The notes beneath the pieces are model-generated. The model was not told the DNA's origin. It made no database searches and worked only from the letters and a program-made list of their open reading frames with translations. A stretch of 12,744 nucleotides of DNA from Candidatus Zhuqueibacterota bacterium 4484_87 (GTDB lineage: Bacteria > Zhuqueibacterota > Zhuqueibacteria > Thermofontimicrobiales > Thermofontimicrobiaceae): NCBI GenBank assembly GCA_002085355.1, contig NATN01000034.1, positions 1-12,744 of the forward strand, given 5' to 3'. Positions 6,139 through 12,744 of the stretch are shown here, in pieces (within the stretch, counting starts at the first letter, position 1; the number at the start of each line of letters is the position of its first letter). The position numbers and the translations under genes are program-made.

Positions 6139-7893
6139 ATGAGAACCAAATTACGGCGAAATTATTTTACTTTCTTTATCATCTTACTTGTTCTGTTTTC
6201 ATTTTGCGGCAGAAGAAATGATCCGAATATTTTGGCGCGCGTGGGGGACGAGATCATCGACCGCGAAGATTTTATCCTGAATTATGAATTGCAGGCAAAA
6301 CCTGGTGCGCGACCCAGAACATACAATGATAGAAAAAGATTTTTGCAACGCATGATTGAAAATCGGCTGCTGGCATTGTACGGGCTGGAGAATGGCTACG
6401 CCGATGATCCACGAATATCCCACCAATTGAAAGCCATCGAAAAAAATGTGCTCATCAAAGAATTCTATCGACAGAAAGTTGCCGGTAAAGTAAAGATTTC
6501 TGATGCTGAGTTACGCCAAGGTTTTCTCAAATCAAAGATGAAAATCCGTGCCAGACACCTGTTTGTGAAAACAAAAGAACAGGCGGATTCGTTGTTATCT
6601 CTGCTGCAGAAGGGATACTCGTTCCAGCAGCTCAGTCGGAATCTCTTTCGAGATACGACCCTGGCAAAAAGTGGCGGCGACCTGGGCTATTTTTCTTTCG
6701 GAGACATGGATGAAAATTTTGAGGATGCTGCGTACAAGCTTCGCGTCGGAGAAATTTCCCGGCCGGTGAAAACTCGATGGGGGTATCACATCATCAGAGT
6801 CGAAGACAAAGTTGCATCGCCGATTTTATCGGAGAGTGAATTTCAGGCACAGAAACATCGCATTGAGCGCGTCATTCGTGAGCGGAAAGAAACGGCGTTG
6901 GCAAATGAATATGTCAGAAATTTGATGAAAGACAAGCATGTCATTGTTAAAGCCGATGCGGTAAATTTCCTCGTACGGGCAGCGCGAAAAATTAAAAAGC
7001 GGACCGATGCGCTGTTGCCGGATAAATTTCCTGAATTGACTGACGAGGAGATTCAGTCAGTGCAGAAAGATGTGGAAAATCATTTGCATGACACGGTAGT
7101 GGAATTTGCTGGCGGTAGTTGGAACGTGGAAACTTTTTTTCAAAAAATTGCCGAATCGCTGCCGCAGGACAGACCTGATTTGACTTCCCATCTGGACATT
7201 GCTGAAAAATTAGCTGTAATGGTGCGGAATGAATTCTTGTTGAAAGAGGCGCTGGCAGCGGAGGTGAATCAAATTCCCCATGTGCGGCGGCAGATTCGCA
7301 AGCAAAAGATGCGTTTGCTTGCGAAATTAGTCAGGGCGGATATTGTGCAAAACATTCACCCTACAGAACAAGATTTTCAAAATTATTATCAATCGCATCG
7401 CGAAAAATATTCTTCGCCGGGGAAAATTCACCTACGGGAAATTGTGGTTGCTGACTCGATGCTGGCGCAGAGAATTTATGCGAAAGTTTTAGCGGGCGGT
7501 GATTTTGCCGCACTGGCAAAGGAATATTCCATGCACAGGGAGACGGCTGAAAAAGGCGGAGACCTCGGAATTTTGACGGCGCCGGATCATCCGCAAATCG
7601 CAGCGCAGGTGAAATATTTGCAATTGGGACAGGTTGCGGAGCCTTTTGCAAATGATGGATATTATTTTTTGCTGCAACTCATTGACCGGATTCCCCCGCA
7701 ACCGTTGCCGTTTCGCGATGTAGAAGATTTGGTGAAGACTGATACAAAAAATGATTTCATCAGAAAATCCATTGCAAAAATCTGCAGCGATATGGAGAAA
7801 AGATATCCTGTGAACGTCTTTGAAGATGGACTCAGAAAAATCGATGCGCAGGACGGGGACAATGTTGTGGAGATGATCCGGGTGAAGAATTGA
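6139..7893 (+). CDS. Double-parvulin peptidyl-prolyl isomerase, PpiC/SurA-like, probable lipoprotein
   Basis: A 584-residue exported folding factor. The N-terminus has a basic stretch, a hydrophobic core (10-22) and FSFC with C23, a possible though atypical lipobox. A chaperone-like helical segment (about 35-130, starting VGDEIIDREDF) leads to parvulin domain 1 (about 136-223): RARHLFV (137-143), GGDLGYFSFGDM (179-190), GEISRPVKTRWGYHIIR (204-220). A second helical part (about 300-425) leads to parvulin domain 2 (about 430-516) with GGDLGILTA (473-481), but its final motif reads GYYFLLQ where domain 1 has GYHIIR, so it is probably not catalytic. The layout suggests an internal duplication of a helical-plus-parvulin unit. 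It starts 13 bases after the lipoprotein gene with a poor ribosome site, so it is probably in the same operon. Confidence 0.93.
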   Translation: MRTKLRRNYFTFFIILLVLFSFCGRRNDPNILARVGDEIIDREDFILNYELQAKPGARPRTYNDRKRFLQRMIENRLLALYGLENGYADDPRISHQLKAIEKNVLIKEFYRQKVAGKVKISDAELRQGFLKSKMKIRARHLFVKTKEQADSLLSLLQKGYSFQQLSRNLFRDTTLAKSGGDLGYFSFGDMDENFEDAAYKLRVGEISRPVKTRWGYHIIRVEDKVASPILSESEFQAQKHRIERVIRERKETALANEYVRNLMKDKHVIVKADAVNFLVRAARKIKKRTDALLPDKFPELTDEEIQSVQKDVENHLHDTVVEFAGGSWNVETFFQKIAESLPQDRPDLTSHLDIAEKLAVMVRNEFLLKEALAAEVNQIPHVRRQIRKQKMRLLAKLVRADIVQNIHPTEQDFQNYYQSHREKYSSPGKIHLREIVVADSMLAQRIYAKVLAGGDFAALAKEYSMHRETAEKGGDLGILTAPDHPQIAAQVKYLQLGQVAEPFANDGYYFLLQLIDRIPPQPLPFRDVEDLVKTDTKNDFIRKSIAKICSDMEKRYPVNVFEDGLRKIDAQDGDNVVEMIRVKN

Positions 7894-7936
7894 TTTAATG
7901 GGAAAGGTAATTTACATCAGGGTTTTAGGCTGATCA

Positions 7937-7964
7937 TTGATTGATTCAATCGAATTATTATTAA
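7937..7964 (+). promoter_or_regulatory. candidate promoter or operator before the sensor kinase
   Basis: The 119-base gap has no terminator. TTGATT (7937-7942) and TATTAA (7959-7964) are spaced by 16 bases and could be a weak promoter. An odd-length palindrome, GATTGA (7939-7944), T, TCAATC (7946-7951), overlaps it and could be an operator. Read-through from the upstream operon is the alternative. Confidence 0.3.
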
Positions 7965-8002
7965 TGGAGAAACTTAATCTTTTAGAGAATCTGAATTTTA
8001 AA

Positions 8003-8006
8003 AGGA
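8003..8006 (+). promoter_or_regulatory. ribosome binding site deciding the kinase start
   Basis: AGGA at 8003-8006 touches the first ATG (8007) directly but lies six bases before the second in-frame ATG (8013), which is the normal spacing; 8013 is therefore preferred. Confidence 0.55.
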
Positions 8007-8012
8007 ATGCCG

Positions 8013-11000
8013 ATGGCGCCAAAAATACTCATTTTTGATGATAATACCAAAAATTTACTGGCAACAGCCGGTATGGTCAAATCAGGAGGCTTTGAAGTTT
8101 TCACTGCAGGAAGCAGTCAGGAATGCTTGAAGCTTGCCACAGAACACCAGCCCCATTTGGTCCTGATGGAAATGAGCCTTTCTGATGGTAATGCGCTGAA
8201 AATTGCTCAGAAAATAAAAACGGACATCAAACTGGCTGATAGTCTGATTATCTTAATGGCTGACAAGGAAGTGGCAGCGAGAAATCAAAAAAGTGGATTG
8301 TCTCTTCACGTGGATGGCTATGCAGTGCGGCCTTTTGAGAAGAAATCGTTTTTGGCGAAATTGGAAGCAATGCTCCAGATGCAGAAAGTGAGGAAAGCTT
8401 TTATAGCCTGCGGCGATAATGAGCCGCAGAATCTGGAGGGAGTGAGCGAGGCTGTCATTGCGACGAAGAAAAATGGTGAAATTATTTTTCTCAATGAGGC
8501 GGCACAAAATGTCACTGGCTGGAAAAGAGAAGATGCTCTGGGGCGAAATTATTCGGAAGTATTCCAGATTGTCGATGAAAGCACAGGAGCCGTCGCGCTG
8601 GATACGCTTGCCCGAACTTTGACAGAAGGCATCATTGTTTGTCTTGCACAAAACCCGCTGCTCATCCGCAAAAACGGGACGAAGATTCCCGTTTCTGCCA
8701 GTGCTTCGCCGTGCACCAAGAAAAAAGATATCTGCGTATTTGTATTTCAGGACATCAGTGAGAAAAAGAATCGCGAGCAGAGCTTGAATCAGGCAATACA
8801 TGATTGGGAGAGTATTTTTCATGCTATCGGTCATCCCACGATGATTTTGGAGCCGGATCACAAGATAAGCGCTTTGAATAATGCCGCTCTCCGCGCCATC
8901 GGTCTCACTGAGGGGGAGATAATCGGAAAATACTGCTTTGAAATTTTTCATAAAAACGCGTCATCGCCGCCTCAGGGATGTCCAATGGAGAAATTGCTGG
9001 AATCGGGCAAAATGGAAGCAGTAGAGATGGAAATGGAAGCGCTCGATGGCTGGTACATGGTTTCTTGCACACCAGTATTTGACGATCAGGGAAAATTGAG
9101 CAAAATTATTCATGTAGCAACAGACATCACGGAACGCAAAAAAGCGGAACAGGCGCTGAATGAGAGTGAGAAAAAATTTCGCCTGCTTTTTACTACTGCG
9201 AATGAGGGCATTTTAATTCTGAACATGGCAGGCGTGATTCAGGATGTCAATCAAAAATTTCTGCAGATGATTGGATATTCGGAAAAAGAGGTTCTTTATC
9301 AACATATTTTTTCTCTGGCACGACTGACCAAAATCAGCAGAAAAAAATTAGTGAGCGAAGTGAAGAGATTCCTTCAGGGGAAGGTGAAAAAAACGGAATG
9401 GGTTATCCGCCGGAAGGACGGCGCGGAAATTTATATTTCGTTATTGCCTTCTTTTATCAGGACAGGGGATGAAAAAATCGGCGTGTCCATTGTCATTGAA
9501 GATGTCAGCGGGCGGATTTTGACGAGGAAACAATTAGAACAATCTGAATTGAGCTATCGCAGCATTTTCGATAATGCGACGGATGCCATTTATGTTCAGG
9601 ATGAACAGGGCAGATTCCTTGACGTTAACGCCGGCGCGGAAAAAATGTACGGCTATCCGCGGGAATATTTCATCGGCAAGACGCCGGAGTTTTTGTCTGC
9701 TCCCGGAAAAAACGATTTGAAAAAGGTTGCCGGATACATGCAGAAAGCTCTTCTGGGAGAACCGCAGCAGTTTGAGTTTTGGGGGATTGACAAAAACGGT
9801 AGGGTTTTTCCCAAAATTGTGCGGCTTAACAAGGGAAATTACTTTGGTAAAGATGTGGTCGTGGCATTTGCCATTGATATTTCTGACAGGAAACAGACAG
9901 AGGAAAAGTTGCGGCAGGCATCAATTCAGTGGCGTTCTACTTTTGACGCCATGAATGATGCCATTGCTTTATTGGATCTGGATGAAAGAATTATTCGCTG
10001 CAATAAATCGATGGCCCTGCTCGTTGACAAAGATTTCAAGGAAATAATTGGCAATCCGATTGCTGACGTAATTTTTTCCATTGATAAAAAAGCCAAAGAT
10101 TGTCCTTTGCAAAGGACAAAAAAATCAAAACAGCGAGAGAAGAAGCAAATTACTTTCAAAGGGCGATGGTACGAAATTATCGTTGATCCGGAAATAGATG
10201 ATCAGGGAGAACTGATCGGTCTTGTTTACATATTAAAAGACATCACCGAACAGCGGTTGATTGAACAACAGGTGCGGGAAAATGAGAAAAAATTTCGGCT
10301 GCTTTTTGAGGAAGCAAATGATGCCATATTCCTGATGAAGGACGATGTTTTTATCGATTGTAACCGCAAGACCCTGGAGATTTTCGGTTGCAAAAGAGAA
10401 GATATCGTTGGCAAAAGCCCTTATGAATTTTCGCCGCCAACTCAAGCTGATGGCAGAAATTCCAAAGAAGCGGCGCTGGAAAAAATAAATTTAGCGCTCA
10501 AAGGCATGTCCCCAGCTTTTGATTGGCTCCATTGCAGACTAGACAAGACTGTTTTCAATGCGGAAGTGACACTTGCCTTGATCGAATTGAAGGGTGAAAA
10601 ATACATCCAGGCAATTGTGCGGGATGTCACTGAAAAAAAAGAAGCGGAAAAAGCACTCAGGGAAAGCGAAGAAAAGTATCGCTACCTGATTCAGGGATCG
10701 AATGATGCCATTTATTTGTTGTACAATCGGAAATTCGAAGTTATAAATGATAAGTTTATTAAAATGTTCGGGGTAACGCTGGATGAAGTAAACAGTGAAG
10801 ATTTTGACTTCATGGAATTGGTGGCGCCGGAAAGTCGCCCTGTTGTTGAGGCGAGAATGCGACGCCTTGCGAATGGAGAGTCGCTGATCCCTAAATATGA
10901 ATTTACAGCCATTTCCAAGAGTGGGGAAAGGATAGAACTCGAAGCTTCGGTTTCATATATCAAATATAAAGATGGTGTTGCCACGCAAGGGATTTTACGC

Positions 11001-12026
11001 GATATTAGTGAGCGCAAGCAAGCGGAGGTGGCGCTTAAGGAAAGCGAAGAAAAATACCGCAGATTAGTGGAAGAATCGCCCGACGCGATTGTTCTTCATT
11101 GTGAAGGGAAAATTGTTTTTGCCAATAAAGCAGCGTTGAAACTAATCGGAGCTTCCTCTTTCGATGAGATTATCGGGAAGCTGGTGATAGATTTTGTTCA
11201 TCCAGATTATCGAAAGCTTGCTGTTAGGCGAATGAAGGAAACAATTAGCATGGACAAAGCATTGCCCGTCGCTGAGGAAATATTTTTAAGATTAGATGGG
11301 ACACCGATAAACGTTGAAGTTAAATCAATAGCAGTTGTGTTTGAGAATAAGCCTGCATTTCAAGTAATAATTCGCGATATTACCGAGCGCAAGCGCGCTG
11401 AAGAACAAATCAAAAAAAATTTGCGGGAAAAGGAGACTCTGATAAAAGAAATTCATCATCGCGTAAAAAACAATCTGATGGTTGTGACCAGCCTGCTGAG
11501 TTTGCAGTCGCGTCGCATGACTGCTCCCGAAGCGATTGAAGCCTTCGAGGACAGCATTCATCGCATCTATTCCATGGCGCTGGTGCATCAGAAATTATAT
11601 CAATCCAAAAGCCTTTCCGAAGTAGATTTCAAAGAATTTATCAGTACTATCGCGCGGCATGTTTACTTCAATTATAATATCAGTCATCGTGTAAGACTGG
11701 ACATGAGGCTGGAGCCAATCTCCCTCAATATTGAAAAAGCAGTGCCACTGGGTTTGCTGCTCAACGAATTGATCACAAATGCCATGAAATATGCATTCCC
11801 CGGTAGCAAAGAAGGAAATATCCTTATTTCCTTTAAAGAAGTTCGAAAAGGGATATGCGAACTGATAGTCTCTGATGATGGAGTTGGAATGCCCCATGAA
11901 ATAGATTTTCAATCCAGCGATTCCCTGGGGATCGCGCTTATCCGCCAACTGACAGACCAGATCGGGGGTACTATCAAACTGGAAAATGAAAACGGGACAA
12001 GATTTGTGGTAGAATTTAAGTTGTAA
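8013..12026 (+). CDS. Giant sensor histidine kinase: degenerate receiver, eight PAS domains, HisKA_2, HATPase
   Basis: A 1337-residue kinase without membrane segments, so probably cytoplasmic. An N-terminal receiver-like domain (about 2-117) keeps the acidic pair D9-D10 but has E53 where the phospho-accepting Asp is expected, M82 in place of the Thr/Ser and R106 in place of the Lys. Eight PAS domains follow with a period near 125 residues: about 140-250, 262-374, 388-500, 512-624, 638-746, 760-874, 888-1000 and 1012-1124, each ending in a D-I/V-T/S-E/D-(R/K)K-type linker. The transmitter has HisKA_2 motif EIHHRVKNNL (1146-1155; H1149 is the likely phospho-site), N box LNELITNAMKYAFP (1250-1263), G1 SDDGVGMP (1287-1294) and G2 SLGIALIRQL (1304-1313), all intact. 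HisKA_2 kinases often pass phosphate to stand-alone regulators; none is encoded nearby. Ligands are unknown. Confidence 0.96.
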   Translation: MAPKILIFDDNTKNLLATAGMVKSGGFEVFTAGSSQECLKLATEHQPHLVLMEMSLSDGNALKIAQKIKTDIKLADSLIILMADKEVAARNQKSGLSLHVDGYAVRPFEKKSFLAKLEAMLQMQKVRKAFIACGDNEPQNLEGVSEAVIATKKNGEIIFLNEAAQNVTGWKREDALGRNYSEVFQIVDESTGAVALDTLARTLTEGIIVCLAQNPLLIRKNGTKIPVSASASPCTKKKDICVFVFQDISEKKNREQSLNQAIHDWESIFHAIGHPTMILEPDHKISALNNAALRAIGLTEGEIIGKYCFEIFHKNASSPPQGCPMEKLLESGKMEAVEMEMEALDGWYMVSCTPVFDDQGKLSKIIHVATDITERKKAEQALNESEKKFRLLFTTANEGILILNMAGVIQDVNQKFLQMIGYSEKEVLYQHIFSLARLTKISRKKLVSEVKRFLQGKVKKTEWVIRRKDGAEIYISLLPSFIRTGDEKIGVSIVIEDVSGRILTRKQLEQSELSYRSIFDNATDAIYVQDEQGRFLDVNAGAEKMYGYPREYFIGKTPEFLSAPGKNDLKKVAGYMQKALLGEPQQFEFWGIDKNGRVFPKIVRLNKGNYFGKDVVVAFAIDISDRKQTEEKLRQASIQWRSTFDAMNDAIALLDLDERIIRCNKSMALLVDKDFKEIIGNPIADVIFSIDKKAKDCPLQRTKKSKQREKKQITFKGRWYEIIVDPEIDDQGELIGLVYILKDITEQRLIEQQVRENEKKFRLLFEEANDAIFLMKDDVFIDCNRKTLEIFGCKREDIVGKSPYEFSPPTQADGRNSKEAALEKINLALKGMSPAFDWLHCRLDKTVFNAEVTLALIELKGEKYIQAIVRDVTEKKEAEKALRESEEKYRYLIQGSNDAIYLLYNRKFEVINDKFIKMFGVTLDEVNSEDFDFMELVAPESRPVVEARMRRLANGESLIPKYEFTAISKSGERIELEASVSYIKYKDGVATQGILRDISERKQAEVALKESEEKYRRLVEESPDAIVLHCEGKIVFANKAALKLIGASSFDEIIGKLVIDFVHPDYRKLAVRRMKETISMDKALPVAEEIFLRLDGTPINVEVKSIAVVFENKPAFQVIIRDITERKRAEEQIKKNLREKETLIKEIHHRVKNNLMVVTSLLSLQSRRMTAPEAIEAFEDSIHRIYSMALVHQKLYQSKSLSEVDFKEFISTIARHVYFNYNISHRVRLDMRLEPISLNIEKAVPLGLLLNELITNAMKYAFPGSKEGNILISFKEVRKGICELIVSDDGVGMPHEIDFQSSDSLGIALIRQLTDQIGGTIKLENENGTRFVVEFKL
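9168..10307 (+). repeat. long-range internal repeat in the PAS array (copies 9168-9191 and 10284-10307)
   Basis: The 24 bases at 9168-9191 and at 10284-10307 differ at only one position. Both encode EKKFRLLF at the entry of a PAS domain (third and sixth). They are 1116 bases, or 372 codons, apart, which equals three PAS units. A shorter identical stretch, GGAAAGCGAAGAAAA, occurs at 10661-10675 and 11039-11053, one unit apart at the entries of PAS 7 and 8. These indicate growth of the array by internal duplication. Confidence 0.75.
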
Positions 12027-12084
12027 TAACCACTTTGCCGCGGAAAATTTGAAAATAGATGGAGGAAATTCCTTCGCTGAAGAT

Positions 12085-12112
12085 AAAACTCTCGCTTTAT
12101 GAGAGTTTTTTT
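12085..12112 (+). terminator. intrinsic (Rho-independent) terminator after the sensor kinase
   Basis: AAAACTCTC (12085-12093) pairs perfectly with GAGAGTTTT (12101-12109) across a seven-base loop, and seven T residues run from 12106 to 12112. It lies about 60 bases after the kinase stop codon and separates it from the acylase gene. The A-rich left arm would also let it work partly on the opposite strand, but no gene there needs it. Confidence 0.88.
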
Positions 12113-12133
12113 GTTCTTGATCGAATTATTTCC

Positions 12134-12161
12134 TTGACTTTCTGGATAAATATTGTATTTT
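12134..12161 (+). promoter_or_regulatory. probable sigma-70-type promoter of the acylase gene
   Basis: TTGACT (12134-12139) and TATTTT (12156-12161) are spaced by 16 bases, with TG just before the second box. The position, just after a terminator and about 50 bases before the start codon, makes this the best promoter candidate in the window. Confidence 0.55.
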
Positions 12162-12214
12162 TTACAAAATATTAAAAATTGGTAATTTCTTTTTTTGGGA
12201 AACCGGAGCATGAC

Positions 12215-12744
12215 ATGAAAAAAAATCTCAAAATTTGGCGGGATAAAAATGGCATCCCACATGTGGAAGCAGAAAATGAAATTGACGTTTACTGGGGGCA
12301 GGGCTACGTCCATGCAAAAGACCGCGGCATGCAAATGTTGCTGATGCGTATTTTGGGCCAGGGGCGCGTCTCTGAATTACTCGATTCCAGCGAAGATTCT
12401 TTGAAAATCGACATCTTTTTTCGCAAAATGAACTGGACAAGCAACACAACGCAGGAAATAGAAAAGTTGGACGATAGAATCAGAGGATACGTGAATGCCT
12501 ATTGTGATGGCGCCAATGCCGCTTTTGCGGAGCGCGTGCCGTGGGAATTTAAATTATTGGGCTATAAACCGGAAAAATGGAAACCGGAAGATTCTGTCCT
12601 GATTTCTCGCATGATCGGCTACTTATCCCTGGCGCAATCGCAGGCAGAGATGGAAAAATTGTTTGTGGAAATTGTTCAGGCAGGTATTTCCGAAGAAAAG
12701 CTGCACGAACTTTTCCCGGGCATTTTAGGCGGTCTGGACATGGA
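12215..12744 (+). CDS. Penicillin acylase family protein, N-terminal part (cut by window end)
   Basis: The first 176 codons are open and run off the window. The translation begins MKKNLKIWRDKNGIPHVEAE and continues with WGQGYVHAKDRGMQMLLMR (27-45), GQGRVSELLD (47-56), and later PWEFKLLGYKPEKWKPED (109-126). This is the typical N-terminal (alpha-chain) pattern of penicillin G acylase and related acyl-homoserine-lactone or cephalosporin acylases. These are Ntn hydrolases that cleave amide bonds after self-processing at an internal serine, which would lie beyond the window. GGAG at 12205-12208 is six bases before ATG 12215; an ATG at 12210 stops at once. No signal peptide is visible, whereas many relatives are secreted. 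It follows a terminator and a good promoter, so it is a separate transcription unit. The substrate cannot be told. Confidence 0.9.
   Translation, partial: MKKNLKIWRDKNGIPHVEAENEIDVYWGQGYVHAKDRGMQMLLMRILGQGRVSELLDSSEDSLKIDIFFRKMNWTSNTTQEIEKLDDRIRGYVNAYCDGANAAFAERVPWEFKLLGYKPEKWKPEDSVLISRMIGYLSLAQSQAEMEKLFVEIVQAGISEEKLHELFPGILGGLDM

Noticed and set aside
8253..8951. Long reverse-strand frame of 232 codons inside the sensor kinase
   Set aside because: It is antisense to well-conserved receiver and PAS sequence and its translation resembles no protein; a shadow frame.
12061..12075. Near-palindrome GGAGGAAATTCCTTC after the kinase gene
   Set aside because: One mismatch, short, and overlaps no promoter; likely chance next to the real terminator.
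11909..12334. Reverse-strand frame of 141 codons across the kinase end, terminator and acylase start
   Set aside because: It overlaps two well-supported forward genes and a terminator, and looks like chance.
1..12744. CRISPR arrays, tRNA or rRNA genes, insertion sequences
   Set aside because: I saw no regularly spaced repeats, no cloverleaf with a T-loop motif, no transposase and no terminal inverted repeats.

Overview
The window looks like a chromosomal segment of a Gram-negative (two-membrane) bacterium. It carries an Mla/MCE-type lipid transporter, two lipoprotein-like envelope proteins and a very large multi-PAS sensor kinase. All recognised genes lie on the + strand, intergenic DNA is AT-rich, and coding regions are moderately AT-rich. 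SpoIIE phosphatase/HATPase/STAS partner-switching proteins beside an Mla operon, together with long PAS-array HisKA_2 kinases, would fit the FCB superphylum or related candidate phyla (Calditrichota/KSB1-like). That placement is an impression from gene content, not a phylogeny.

Layout. (1) Positions 1-647 hold no convincing gene: AT-rich DNA with short repeats and at most a weak promoter. (2) Positions 648-2716 encode a three-gene partner-switching cassette: a GAF-SpoIIE/PP2C phosphatase, an RsbW-like ATP-binding kinase (ATGA overlap) and a STAS protein with the phosphorylatable DSSG motif. (3) With no spacing at all, this runs into mlaE (2717-3541), then mlaF (3640-4446), mlaD (4487-5386) and a PqiC-like auxiliary lipoprotein (5523-6125). 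A strong hairpin lies between mlaE and mlaF. (4) Positions 6139-7893 encode a large envelope protein with two parvulin (PpiC/SurA-like) domains. (5) Positions 8013-12026 encode a 1337-residue sensor kinase: degenerate receiver, eight PAS domains, HisKA_2 and HATPase. A clear intrinsic terminator follows. (6) A probable promoter and the first 176 codons of a penicillin-acylase-family hydrolase fill the end; this gene runs off the window.

How the genes may work together. In Escherichia coli the STAS protein MlaB binds and controls the ATPase MlaF. Here the only STAS protein sits directly before mlaE but carries the anti-anti-sigma serine motif, and it follows its apparent kinase and phosphatase. 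No sigma factor is visible. The simplest new hypothesis is that a partner switch (signal to GAF phosphatase, STAS phosphorylation state, MlaF or a sigma regulator) controls lipid transport across the envelope. The PqiC-like lipoprotein in place of a visible MlaC/MlaA suggests a hybrid Mla/Pqi-type machine. The downstream parvulin protein would serve envelope protein folding. Apart from family-level functions, these links are inference from gene order.
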